NCBI GenBank assembly: GCA_032052615.1
Contig: DAMBWF010000002.1
Span: forward strand, 62,001-126,000
Source: Pseudomonas_T sp032052615
GTDB lineage: Bacteria; Pseudomonadota; Gammaproteobacteria; Pseudomonadales; Pseudomonadaceae
Length of the DNA: 64,000 bases
Direction: 5' to 3'
Below the pieces are notes generated by a model, which saw only the letters and a program-made list of their open reading frames with translations, searched no databases and was not told the origin of the DNA. This document shows, piece by piece, positions 15,142 through 24,008 of this stretch. The position numbers were made by a program, and so were the translations under genes. Within the stretch, counting starts at the first letter, position 1; each line of letters begins with the position of its first letter.

Positions 15142-17139
15142 TCACGCGTCTTTGCGGTAGGCCAGCAGGCGCAAAGCGTTGAAGACAACCAACAAGGTGG
15201 AGCCCTCATGGATCGCAACAGCAGCACCAATGCTCAAGCCCATGATGGTGGACGGAACCAGAATGGCCACAATCCCCAAACTGACGAACAGGTTCTGGCG
15301 GATGATCGATCGCGTGTGACGGCTCAGCCCCACCGCAAATGGGAGTTGCCTGATGTCGTCAGCCATAAGCGCGATATCAGCCGTTTCCAGGGCGACATCA
15401 GATCCGGCAGCCCCCATTGCGATGCCAACGCTCGAATTGGCCATGGCAGGGGCATCATTCACGCCGTCACCCACCATGGCCACCCTGGCGCTAAGGCGCA
15501 GGTTCTTGATGGCCTTGACCTTGTCTTCCGGCATCAGGTCTCCCCACGCCTCATCTAAGCCAACTTGTTTGGCTACCGCCTCTGCAACGCGGTTGTGGTC
15601 CCCAGAAATCATGACCATGCGGTCGATGCCCATCTCTCTGAGTTTCTGGAGTGCCTCTTTGGCACCCTCTCGGGGCGTGTCCAATAGCCCGATAGCGCCC
15701 AGATCCTTATCAGCACGACGTACCACCATGGTTGTGCGGCCCGACTGACGCAGACGCTCCGCAGCCTCCAAGGCTGCCTTGCTCAGTGCGGGAATACCGT
15801 TGGTACCGAACATCTCGACCTTGCCAATCCAGACGAACTGCCCATCAAGCTCAGCACGCACGCCGCGGCCAATCATGTTGCTCATGTTCTTGGCTTGGAA
15901 TCGGCGCCGTGTGCCAATCATTTCTTCACCGTCACGCACAATTGCCGCAGCCAGCGGGTGGTCGCTCATCGACTCCACAGCGATGGCGACGTTTAGTAAA
16001 TCCTCAATCTGCGTACCGCCCACGGGTATTACATCGGTGATGCGTGGGCGCCCTTCGGTCAGGGTACCGGTCTTGTCGAATGCCATGGCATTCAAGGAAC
16101 CAAGCTCTTCAAGCGGCGCACCGCCCTTGATCAATACCCCACCACGGGCTGCCCTGGCGATGCCCGATAGAATGGCGCTTGGTGTTGCGATCGCAAGCGC
16201 GCAGGGGCTGGCTGCAACCAGTACGGCCATCGCCCGGTAGAACGAGTCACGGAACGGCTCGTCAAGGAAAATGCCGGCAAACATCAGCCCCACCACCAGC
16301 AGCAGAACTAACGGGACGAATACACGTTGGAAGCGGTCCGTGAATCGCTGAGTCGGTGATTTCCTGACTTCAGCTTCACTGACCATCTTGATGACCCGCG
16401 CCAGGGTACTTTCCGTGGAGCGCCGTGTTACCTCAACCTCGATGAGCGTTTCGCCATTGATGGTACCGGCGAAGACTTTCGAGGTAGCCTCCACGGCATC
16501 TGGTTTGCTGCGGGCGAGTTCGGCATCAGCGACAGGCTGCTTGTCCACGGGGACGCTCTCACCGGTCACTGGCGCCTGGTTGATGCTTGAGGAGCCTACG
16601 ACTACAAAACCATCGGCCGGCAGGCGATCATTGGGGCGCACGATGACAACGTCACCGGGAACCAGCAGCTCCACGGGTATTTCCGCAGTGCCATTTGCTC
16701 TGCGTACGATCGCGGTGGCCGGTGCGAGCTTGGACAGTGCCTCAATCGCTTTCTTGGCCCGCCCCATCGCGTAGCTTTCCAGGGAATGCCCCAGACTGAA
16801 CAGGAACAGCAGCAGAGCCCCCTCCGCCCAGGCGCCAATGCTTGCAGCACCGGCTGCGGCGAGAAGCATCAGCGAGTCGATCTCGAAGCGTTTCTTGCGG
16901 ATGTTGTTGATCGCTTCTTTGGTGGTGAACCATCCACCGAACACGTAGGCCGACACATACAGAATCAGGGGCAGACGATCAGTCAGGCCAAGTTTTCCAG
17001 CAAGGGCTCCGGCACCCAGGAGAGCACCACAGATCAGCGCGAAAATCAGCTCGGTGTTCATGCCAAAAATGCCGCCATGCTCATGGCTATGACCTTCATG
17101 CCCGGCTTGGTCATCAGGGCGTTCAAGCAAACTCTTCAT
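15142..17139 (-). CDS. P1B-4-type metal-exporting ATPase (CzcP-like)
   Basis: ATP-driven inner-membrane exporter of Zn(II)/Co(II)-type ions. 665 residues, short for a P1B ATPase because it lacks an N-terminal CxxC heavy-metal domain; a short His cluster (GHEGHSHEHGG) replaces it. Motifs: TGESVPV, SPC in helix 4 (ASPCALAIATPSAIL), DKTGTLTEG phosphorylation site, SDHPLA, MVGDGVNDAPA, and HEGSTLLVVFNALRLL in the last helix. SPC plus HEGST places it in subgroup P1B-4, like CzcP and CoaT, not the CPC ZntA/CadA group. No island operator block is visible upstream. Substrate preference is inferred from the motifs. Confidence 0.9.
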   Translation of the reverse strand: MKSLLERPDDQAGHEGHSHEHGGIFGMNTELIFALICGALLGAGALAGKLGLTDRLPLILYVSAYVFGGWFTTKEAINNIRKKRFEIDSLMLLAAAGAASIGAWAEGALLLFLFSLGHSLESYAMGRAKKAIEALSKLAPATAIVRRANGTAEIPVELLVPGDVVIVRPNDRLPADGFVVVGSSSINQAPVTGESVPVDKQPVADAELARSKPDAVEATSKVFAGTINGETLIEVEVTRRSTESTLARVIKMVSEAEVRKSPTQRFTDRFQRVFVPLVLLLVVGLMFAGIFLDEPFRDSFYRAMAVLVAASPCALAIATPSAILSGIARAARGGVLIKGGAPLEELGSLNAMAFDKTGTLTEGRPRITDVIPVGGTQIEDLLNVAIAVESMSDHPLAAAIVRDGEEMIGTRRRFQAKNMSNMIGRGVRAELDGQFVWIGKVEMFGTNGIPALSKAALEAAERLRQSGRTTMVVRRADKDLGAIGLLDTPREGAKEALQKLREMGIDRMVMISGDHNRVAEAVAKQVGLDEAWGDLMPEDKVKAIKNLRLSARVAMVGDGVNDAPAMANSSVGIAMGAAGSDVALETADIALMADDIRQLPFAVGLSRHTRSIIRQNLFVSLGIVAILVPSTIMGLSIGAAVAIHEGSTLLVVFNALRLLAYRKDA

Positions 17140-17277
17140 AACTCGTCCCTTCTGGAGTCAAGGCTTCCAATTGCCCTCTGCAGTTGGGAGCCGTCGCTGT
17201 TGGTTAGCTAAGATTTATTGCACGGCTTGCCTGGGCCTAGGCGTTAACATTTCGAACCTATGGAGGCATCGGGCGTA

Positions 17278-17308
17278 ATAAAAAATGCCAGGCACTGCCT
17301 GGCATTTA
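17278..17308 (-). terminator. Terminator of DUF2790 copy 2
   Basis: On the minus strand the stem ATGCCAGG / CCTGGCAT is followed by TTTTTT, about 35 bases after the stop of the gene at 17342. Confidence 0.85.
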
Positions 17309-17341
17309 TGAATTCTCTAATTGTTCTGTTCAAATCGTTTA

Positions 17342-17665
17342 CTACTTGTTGTTGATGCATTGCGAATACATCGAGTAACGAACAGTCTTGAGCGTGCCCT
17401 GGGAGTCCTCGAAGGTCATCAACCGTGGGTAGACCTGGCAGGTACGGGGGTCCTGCGACTGACGTACGAATTTCGCAACGTCTATCTTCATGCCATATTT
17501 GTAATCCTGAATCTCTGGCATTGGCTTGCCATTTTTCTCCGCGTACTTGGCCACTGCGGTCTGGTGTTCCTTGGTGTATTGCAGCTGCTTGCTCTCGGAG
17601 AAAGTGTTGGCCTGCGAAGCCACCGAGAAAACAACAAGTGCAGCAGCGATAATTAGCTTTTTCAT
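17342..17665 (-). CDS. Secreted DUF2790 family protein (107 aa), copy 2
   Basis: Signal peptide of about 19 residues (MKKLIIAAALVVFSVASQA), then a domain aligned with copy 1 at 5185-5511: KNGKPMPEIQDYKYGMKIDVAKFV, a Cys pair (RTCQVY and SQCINNK) and LMTFEDSQGTLKTVRYSMY. Probably periplasmic; function unknown. It lies between the P1B-4 ATPase and czcCBA with its own promoter block at 17700-17754, giving a leader of about 28 nt, and its own terminator. In contrast to copy 1 no attenuator stands before it. Confidence 0.87.
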   Translation of the reverse strand: MKKLIIAAALVVFSVASQANTFSESKQLQYTKEHQTAVAKYAEKNGKPMPEIQDYKYGMKIDVAKFVRQSQDPRTCQVYPRLMTFEDSQGTLKTVRYSMYSQCINNK

Positions 17666-17699
17666 AAAACCCTCTCAATTTCAAAACTTCTCGGGCGTA

Positions 17700-17754
17700 A
17701 CCTTAGCAATGCATAGGCATCACCGGCATGACGAGAAACTTACAATTTTGAAAG
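17700..17754 (-). promoter_or_regulatory. Island operator-promoter block 5 (DUF2790 copy 2)
   Basis: Minus strand: CTTTCAAAATTGTAAG (17754-17739), TCATG, GATG, -10 TAAGGT (17705-17700); ATTGTAAGT to -10 is 41 nt. The upstream half is weaker than in the other boxes. Confidence 0.65.
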
Positions 17755-17780
17755 GTAAGTGCATCTACTTCACTTTAAAC

Positions 17781-17815
17781 AAAAAAGCCCACAACACGTG
17801 TTGTGGGCTTCTCTT
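17781..17815. terminator. Terminator of czcCBA
   Basis: A 13-bp arm palindrome (AAGCCCACAACAC / GTGTTGTGGGCTT) flanked by an A-run on the plus-strand left, giving a T-run on the minus strand after czcA. Confidence 0.9.
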
Positions 17816-17827
17816 TAGCGGAGGCTG

Positions 17828-20800
17828 TTAGCTAACCACTTCGGCCTCGTCGCCGTCTTCATCCTTGCGGTGTGCCCAGTGATACAGGGCAGGCAGTACC
17901 AGCAAGGTCAGTGCGGTGGAGGACAGGATCCCGCCAATCACCACCGTCGCCAATGGCCGCTGAACTTCGGCACCGGTGCCGGTGGCCAAAGCCATCGGGA
18001 TGAAGCCCAGGGACGCTACCAAGGCTGTCATCAGAACAGGTCGCAGACGGGTCAATGCACCTTCATCGACTGCCTGTCTGAGCGTTCGTCCCTCCTCCCT
18101 TAGCCCGCGGATGAAGGCAATCATCACCAGGCCGTTCAGTACTGCAACGCCGGACAGTGCAATGAAGCCGACACCTGCCGAGATCGACAGTGGGATGTCC
18201 CGCAGCCACAACGCCACAACACCACCGGTGAGTGCGAATGGAATACCGGTGAAGACCAGCATGCCGTCCTTCAGGTTGTTGAACATCAGGAACAACAAGG
18301 TCATGACCAGCAGCAAGGCGACTGGAACAACGATCTGCAGGCGTTTGGCAGCCGACTGCAGCTGCTCGAACTGGCCCCCCCAAGTCGTCCAGTAGCCCGC
18401 AGGGATTTGCACCTTCTTGTCCAGCGATGCGGTCGCCTCCTCAACGAAGGACCCCAGATCGCGGCCTCGAACGTTGGCGCTGACGATAACCAGACGTTTG
18501 CCGTTCTCGCGGCTGATTTGGTTCGGGCCCAGTTGCAGGTCCAGATTGGCGACCTGGGACAGCGGGATGAAACCGATCTGATTGGCACCCTGTGCCGCAT
18601 TGGCAGGTACCGGGATCAGCAAGCTGGACATACCCGCTACGTCGGTGCGAACGGTCTCTGGTAGGCGTACTACCATGTCGAACCGACGGTCGCCCTCATA
18701 CAGCGTGCCGGCCTGACGGCCACCCACGGCGATAGCGATCGAGTTCTGAACATCCGCGATGTTCAGGCCGTAGCGTGCTGCTTTTTCGCGGTCAATGTTG
18801 ATGGTCAGCACCGGCAGGCCGGATGTCTGCTCAACTTTCACTTCCGATGAGCCCGGGACCGCTTTGAGCGCTGCCGCGATCTTGTTGGCGGTGTTGTTGA
18901 GCACGTCCATGTCATCGCCGAAGACCTTCACAGCGACGTCACTACGCACGCCCGAAATCAGCTCGTTGAAACGCAGTTGGATTGGCTGCGACAACTCGTA
19001 GTTGCTTCCTGGAACACCCGCTGCGGCCTTCTGCACTTCAGCAATCAGCTCATCACGAGGCTTCTTCGGGTTAGGCCACTGATCCTGAGGCTTGAGCATG
19101 ATGTAGGCGTCAGAGGCGTTCGGCGGCATCGGGTCAGATGCAATTTCTGCGGTACCCGAGCGTGCGAACATCCGCTCAACTTCAGGCACCTGCGCAATCA
19201 CCGCTTTCTCCAGACGCTGCTGCATCTCGACAGACTGAGTGAGGCTCGTTCCAGGCACACGCATGGCCTGCATCGCAAAGTCACCCTCACTGAGGCTTGG
19301 GATGAACTCGCTACCCATACGACTTGCCAGCACACCACTGAGCACGACCAAGGCTACTGCGGCCGAGAAAGCGATGTTCCGATGTCCCAGCACCCATTGC
19401 AGAACCGGTTCATAGCGCAGTCGAGCTGTGCGCATGACCACGCCTTCCTCTTCCTTCACCTTGCCAGTGACGAACATGGCAATAGCTGCAGGAACAAAGG
19501 TAACGGACAGGACCATTGCACCCAGCAGCGCCATCACAACGGTGAAGGCCATCGGGTGGAACATTTTGCCTTCGACGCCGGTGAGGGCGAAGATCGGCAG
19601 GTACACCACCATGATGATCAGCTGACCGAAGATCAGCGGCCGGCGAGCTTCTCGCGCCGCGGCAAAGACCTCGTGGAAGCGTTCGGTTTTGGTGAGCATG
19701 CGGCCATGCTTATGCTGCGCATGAGCCAGTCGACGGATCGCGTTTTCTACAATAACCACGGCACCGTCGACGATGATGCCGAAGTCGAGTGCCCCCAAAC
19801 TCATTAAGTTGGCACTGACCTTGTTGTTGAACATGCCTGTGAAAGTGAACAGCATGGACAGCGGAATCACCATCGCGGTGATCAGTGCAGCACGGATGTT
19901 GCCGAGGAACAGGAACAGAATGGCGATTACCAGGATCGCGCCTTCCACCAGGTTTTTCTTCACCGTCGCGATGGCTTTTTCAACCAGGTTGGTACGGTCG
20001 TAAACGGTCACAGCCACTACGCCCTTTGGCAGGGTGCGGTTGATGTCCGCCAGTTTGGCGGCGACAGCTTGAGATACGGTACGGCTGTTTTCACCAATCA
20101 GCATGAACACGGTACCGAGCACGACTTCGCGGCCGTTCTCAGTAGCAGCACCTGTACGGAGCTCTTTGCCGATGCTGACGTCAGCAACGCTGCTGATGCG
20201 AATCGGTGCACCGTCCACGCTGGTGATCACGATGTTGGCGATGTCTTCGATGCTGCTTACCTGACCCGGCGCACGGATGAGCAACTGCTCACCATTACGC
20301 TCGATGTAGCCGGCGCCGACGTTGGCGTTGTTACTTTCCAACGCTGCGACCAGGTCATTGAGGGTCAGCTTGTAGGTAGCCAGGCGCTTAGGATCCGGCG
20401 CAACCAGGAACTGCTTGGCATAGCCGCCGATGGTATTGATCTCGGCTACACCCGGCACGTTGCGCAGCTGAGGCTTGATGATCCAGTCCTGGATCACGCG
20501 CAGATCGGTCGGGGTGTACGGCGTACCGTCCTCTTTGACCGCGCCATCTTCGGCTTCAACGGTCCACAGGAAGATCTCGCCGAGGCCGGTAGATACCGGA
20601 CCCATGACGGCCTCTACGCCTTCGGGCAGCTGTTCCTTCGCAACCTGCAGCCGCTCGTTGATCAACTGGCGGGCAAAGAAGATGTCTGTGCCATCCTTGA
20701 AGATCACGGTGACCTGAGACAGGCCAGAGCGAGACAGGGAACGGGTCTGCTGAAGGCCCGGGAGACCGGCCATGGCCGTTTCAACTGGAAACGTGATCCG

Positions 20801-20989
20801 TTGTTCGGTTTCCAAGGGCGAATAACCAGGCGCTGCAGTGTTGATCTGCACCTGGACGTTGGTGATATCGGGTACCGCATCGATGGGCAGCTTTTGATAG
20901 CTGTAGATACCGATACCCGCCATGATCAGAACAGCGATCATTACTACGATGCGCTGCTCGATGGCGAATCTGATGATACGTTCAAACAT
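17828..20989 (-). CDS. czcA: CzcA heavy-metal RND efflux pump
   Basis: Inner-membrane proton-driven pump of the CzcCBA tripartite system exporting Zn, Cd and Co. 1053 residues with the RND layout of twelve membrane helices and two large periplasmic loops. The heavy-metal signature in helix 4, GALDFGIIVDGAVVIVEN, contains the two Asp and the Glu of proton relay typical of the Zn/Co/Cd (HME1) group. Other typical blocks are GLPGLQQTRSLSRSGLSQVTVIF and GVGFIALSGVAVLNG. Third gene of czcCBA, 24 bases after czcB. Confidence 0.95.
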   Translation of the reverse strand: MFERIIRFAIEQRIVVMIAVLIMAGIGIYSYQKLPIDAVPDITNVQVQINTAAPGYSPLETEQRITFPVETAMAGLPGLQQTRSLSRSGLSQVTVIFKDGTDIFFARQLINERLQVAKEQLPEGVEAVMGPVSTGLGEIFLWTVEAEDGAVKEDGTPYTPTDLRVIQDWIIKPQLRNVPGVAEINTIGGYAKQFLVAPDPKRLATYKLTLNDLVAALESNNANVGAGYIERNGEQLLIRAPGQVSSIEDIANIVITSVDGAPIRISSVADVSIGKELRTGAATENGREVVLGTVFMLIGENSRTVSQAVAAKLADINRTLPKGVVAVTVYDRTNLVEKAIATVKKNLVEGAILVIAILFLFLGNIRAALITAMVIPLSMLFTFTGMFNNKVSANLMSLGALDFGIIVDGAVVIVENAIRRLAHAQHKHGRMLTKTERFHEVFAAAREARRPLIFGQLIIMVVYLPIFALTGVEGKMFHPMAFTVVMALLGAMVLSVTFVPAAIAMFVTGKVKEEEGVVMRTARLRYEPVLQWVLGHRNIAFSAAVALVVLSGVLASRMGSEFIPSLSEGDFAMQAMRVPGTSLTQSVEMQQRLEKAVIAQVPEVERMFARSGTAEIASDPMPPNASDAYIMLKPQDQWPNPKKPRDELIAEVQKAAAGVPGSNYELSQPIQLRFNELISGVRSDVAVKVFGDDMDVLNNTANKIAAALKAVPGSSEVKVEQTSGLPVLTINIDREKAARYGLNIADVQNSIAIAVGGRQAGTLYEGDRRFDMVVRLPETVRTDVAGMSSLLIPVPANAAQGANQIGFIPLSQVANLDLQLGPNQISRENGKRLVIVSANVRGRDLGSFVEEATASLDKKVQIPAGYWTTWGGQFEQLQSAAKRLQIVVPVALLLVMTLLFLMFNNLKDGMLVFTGIPFALTGGVVALWLRDIPLSISAGVGFIALSGVAVLNGLVMIAFIRGLREEGRTLRQAVDEGALTRLRPVLMTALVASLGFIPMALATGTGAEVQRPLATVVIGGILSSTALTLLVLPALYHWAHRKDEDGDEAEVVS

Positions 20990-21013
20990 GAGAAATCATC
21001 CTGTCAGTTCGCA

Positions 21014-22264
21014 TCAGTGACCGTGTTCGGCAGAAGCTTTGCCGAGCTCGGACTTGAGTGTGAAGCTGCCACTGGTTGCTACCTGGGCGCCGGCTTCAAT
21101 ACCGTCGATGATTTCCACGTACCCATTGTCGCGGCGACCCAGTTTTACCGGGCGGGTGTCAAAGCCATCTGGGGTGCGTACGAATACCGAGGGTTTGTCT
21201 TCAACGGTCTGCACTGCGTGCTCAGGTACCGCTACGGCAACGCGATCGGTCTGGGAAGTGACCGCAATGTTCACGAACAGGCCTGGACGCCAAGCGCCGT
21301 TGGGGTTGGTCAAGGTGACGCGGACAGTAGCTGCACGGTTTTGCTCGCCCAGCAGGCTGCCGACATAACCCACCTTCCCTTCGACCTCGACGTTCATGTC
21401 AGGCGAAGAGACTTTCACCGCACGACCAGTCGTGACCTTGCCCAGATCTGTAGGCGGTACAGCGAAGGTTGCCCAGACCTGGTTCAGGTCGGAAAGGATG
21501 AAGGCGTTGGTTGCCTCGCTGACAACTTCGCCAACGGTCAGGTGTTTCTCCACTACCACGGCGTCGAAGGGAGCTCGGAGTTCGTAACGATTGCCGCCAA
21601 CGGAGTTAACCGAGGCACCGATCGCACCGACCTTCTGCTTGGCGTTGGCCAAGGAGATCTCCGCTTCTTGCAGCGCTTGGCGTGCTTGGAGGTAGTCTTG
21701 CTCTGCAGAAATCTTGTCCTGCCACAGCTGTTTTTCGCGCTCGAAGGTCACACGCGCCAGTTCGACGCGACGCTGTGCGGCCTGTTGTTCGCTGCGCAGG
21801 TCAGAGATCTGCTGGCTGGCGATTACAGCGAGGACCTGACCTTTTTTGACCGTCTCACCCAGGTTGGCTTGGACAGTCTCGACAACGCCAGGAACACGAG
21901 GAACCACGTGGGCAGTACGGTCTTCATCGAAGCGGATTTCGCCCGGGAAGCTCACGACGGTACCGAGGTCACGAGGCGCTGCAGCTTCCAGGGCAACACC
22001 GGCTGCCTTGATCTGTTCAGCGCTGAGCGTCAGCTTGCCCTCTTCTTCACCGCCCTCCTCGCTGTGGCCTTCTTCACCATGGCCCTCATCACCTTCCTCT
22101 TTGGCGGCAGATGCGGCTTTCTTTTCGTCGCCATGGCCATCGTTAGCGCCATGCTCGGCGGTACTGGCGGCCTGCTGTCCGGAACTGTTGTTCCAGGCAA
22201 GGCTGCCAAATCCGAGGGCTGCCACAGCGGCTACCGCGAGGGCGATCTTGCGTTTGTTATCCAT
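21014..22264 (-). CDS. czcB: CzcB membrane-fusion protein
   Basis: Periplasmic adaptor linking CzcA to CzcC. 416 residues. N-terminal membrane anchor (KIALAVAAVAALGFGSLAW), then a His/Glu-rich segment (AEHGANDGHGDEKK and EGHGEEGHSEEGGEEE) able to bind metal. Next come a lipoyl-like half (VPGVVETVQANLGETVKKGQVLAVI), a coiled-coil hairpin rich in Gln and Arg, and beta-barrel/membrane-proximal domains. It ends in KASAEHGH. The acidic/His insertion is larger than in generic adaptors. AGGAGTAGCA precedes the ATG. Confidence 0.94.
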   Translation of the reverse strand: MDNKRKIALAVAAVAALGFGSLAWNNSSGQQAASTAEHGANDGHGDEKKAASAAKEEGDEGHGEEGHSEEGGEEEGKLTLSAEQIKAAGVALEAAAPRDLGTVVSFPGEIRFDEDRTAHVVPRVPGVVETVQANLGETVKKGQVLAVIASQQISDLRSEQQAAQRRVELARVTFEREKQLWQDKISAEQDYLQARQALQEAEISLANAKQKVGAIGASVNSVGGNRYELRAPFDAVVVEKHLTVGEVVSEATNAFILSDLNQVWATFAVPPTDLGKVTTGRAVKVSSPDMNVEVEGKVGYVGSLLGEQNRAATVRVTLTNPNGAWRPGLFVNIAVTSQTDRVAVAVPEHAVQTVEDKPSVFVRTPDGFDTRPVKLGRRDNGYVEIIDGIEAGAQVATSGSFTLKSELGKASAEHGH

Positions 22265-22332
22265 TGCTACTCCTGCTGATCGTAGGCACCGGCTTGTTCA
22301 AGGCTGTGTGCCGAAGAAAATGTTTGGCCCGT

Positions 22333-23604
22333 TCAGCGAGCGCCGGCAGTTGAGCCGACTTCGCCATAAACCCTTTCCACCTGCGCACGCGCATTGGTCG
22401 CCGCTGCCAACGATTCGAGGTATTGGCCACGAGCGACGATCAAGGTGCGCTGGGCATCCAGCACTTCGATGAAGCCGAATTTGCCCATCTCGAAGCCGCG
22501 GGTTGCGGTATCTACGGCTTGTTGGGCTGACGGCAGAATGGTCTTGTCGTAGGACTCGACCTCCTGCATGGCGGTAGACCACTGGTTCAACGCGGTTTGG
22601 GTTTCGGTGCGCAGGCGCAGCTCCACAGCATTGCGCTGGTCTCGGGCCTGATCTGCACGACGAGAAGCGGAAAGAATGTTGCCCTGGTTACGATCGAACA
22701 GCGGCAAAGGCATAGACAGGCCCACAGTGTTGACTCGCTCGCGCACAGAGCGGTCGTACTGGCTACCTACGCTGACGGTAAGGTTCGGGATACGCTGAGC
22801 TTTCTCTGAACCGAGCGAGGCATCGCTCTTGTCGATCTGCACCACGGCCTGGCGCATTTCTGCGGTCTGATCGAGCTTTGCCAGCAGATCTTCAGTGCGA
22901 GGTGGCAAGCCCGGGGAGAGGGTTGGCGATTCGAGTCGATCAAACACGGTGACTGAGCTCCCGGTAATTTGAGCGAGCTGTTGGTAAGCGGTCGCTTTTT
23001 CCGTTTCGGCACGTCGAACTTGCAGCTGGGCTTCGGCCAGTTGCACTTGAGCGCGGGTCGCCTCCACTGGGGACGATTTACCTGCGCGAACACGGCCATC
23101 GACGATGCGAAGACCGCGTTCAGTCAATTCGAGAGATTGCTTGGCCAGGTCGAGACCTGTCTGGGCTCGCAACGCGGCATAAAAGGCTTGGACGACGTCT
23201 GCACGCAGGCCGTTAACGCGACGGTCTAACTCAAGCTGTGCGGCGGTCTGCCCGTATGTGGCGACGTCAACACGAGCCCCCCGCTTGCCACCCAGCTCAA
23301 GGGTCTGGCTGAGAGAGACAGTCGTCTGGCTGGTGTTACGACGGGTGTCTTCCACGTCATACGAGATTGTGGGGTTGGGGATAAGCCCGGCCTGCTTGCG
23401 AGCACCATCAGCGATCCCAATCTCTTGCCTGGCAGCGGCCAGGTCTGGGTTGGCATCCATGGCCGTCGAAAGCGCCTGAGGCAAGCTGATGCTTTGGGCA
23501 AGGGCTGCAGGAGCCATCAACCCAGAGATGACTGCACAGAGTGCAGCGATCTTCCAGGGCGAGACGGGGGTCTTGGGTAAGACATTGCGGTTATACCGGG
23601 GCAC
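22333..23604 (-). CDS. czcC: CzcC outer-membrane efflux channel
   Basis: Outer-membrane TolC-like component of CzcCBA, 423 residues from the GTG at 23604. The start is chosen because GAGGACC lies upstream and the signal peptide (KIAALCAVISGLMAPAALA) then sits near the N-terminus. The longer frame from 23691 would begin directly at the -10 element of the promoter, ahead of the expected transcription start. Two outer-membrane-factor repeats are visible (ALSTAMDANPDLAAARQEIG and NGLRADVVQAFYAALRAQTGL, then the second half). Operator block 6 lies just upstream. Confidence 0.93.
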   Translation of the reverse strand: MPRYNRNVLPKTPVSPWKIAALCAVISGLMAPAALAQSISLPQALSTAMDANPDLAAARQEIGIADGARKQAGLIPNPTISYDVEDTRRNTSQTTVSLSQTLELGGKRGARVDVATYGQTAAQLELDRRVNGLRADVVQAFYAALRAQTGLDLAKQSLELTERGLRIVDGRVRAGKSSPVEATRAQVQLAEAQLQVRRAETEKATAYQQLAQITGSSVTVFDRLESPTLSPGLPPRTEDLLAKLDQTAEMRQAVVQIDKSDASLGSEKAQRIPNLTVSVGSQYDRSVRERVNTVGLSMPLPLFDRNQGNILSASRRADQARDQRNAVELRLRTETQTALNQWSTAMQEVESYDKTILPSAQQAVDTATRGFEMGKFGFIEVLDAQRTLIVARGQYLESLAAATNARAQVERVYGEVGSTAGAR

Positions 23605-23689
23605 TTTGATGGTCCTCGTGCACAAACTTCGATAAAGCTTGGCGAGAACGCCGAAACAGCTGCCAAGCCCCACTTGATTAGGTGATGGC

Positions 23690-23743
23690 ACTCTAATGAG
23701 CGGTAGCTATCAGAGGGGTGGCTAGAAAATTACAATTTCGTAA
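23690..23743 (-). promoter_or_regulatory. Island operator-promoter block 6 (czcCBA)
   Basis: Minus strand: box TTACGAAATTGTAATT (23743-23728), CCACC, GATAGC, -10 TAGAGT (23695-23690); ATTGTAATT to -10 is 41 nt. Another ATTACAAA half-site lies at 23750-23758. CzcR activation of czcCBA is established in Pseudomonas, so this site anchors the interpretation of the other boxes. Confidence 0.75.
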
Positions 23744-23855
23744 GAAAGCTTTGTAATGCCCGTAAATACTGGGAAACCCAGCCCGACACGATGATTTCGA
23801 TACAAGCAACGGAGATGGCAAACACGCGGTGCGAAGGCGCCGAACAACAGGTAGA

Positions 23856-23909
23856 TGACGAAATTGTAATTGTCCTATCACCCTCCCGTTATCTTCGGCC
23901 TGCAAATAT
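23856..23909 (+). promoter_or_regulatory. Island operator-promoter block 7 (oprD-family gene)
   Basis: Box TGACGAAATTGTAATT (23856-23871), TCACC, GTTATC, -10 AAATAT (23904-23909); ATTGTAATT to -10 is 41 nt. The arrangement matches activated promoters of the island, so this porin should be induced, not repressed, by the same regulator. Confidence 0.7.
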
Positions 23910-24008
23910 TAGCTCGCGCTACGCTAGGCGCGCCGCCGGGTCAGAACAATTAACGACACCCGCGCCGGTAAACATAATAAAAACTGCCGTGAATCAAAGG
24001 AGCATCGG

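Noticed and set aside
20069..22279. Plus-strand frame of 736 codons over czcA/czcB
   Set aside because: Antisense to two unmistakable RND genes and without family motifs.
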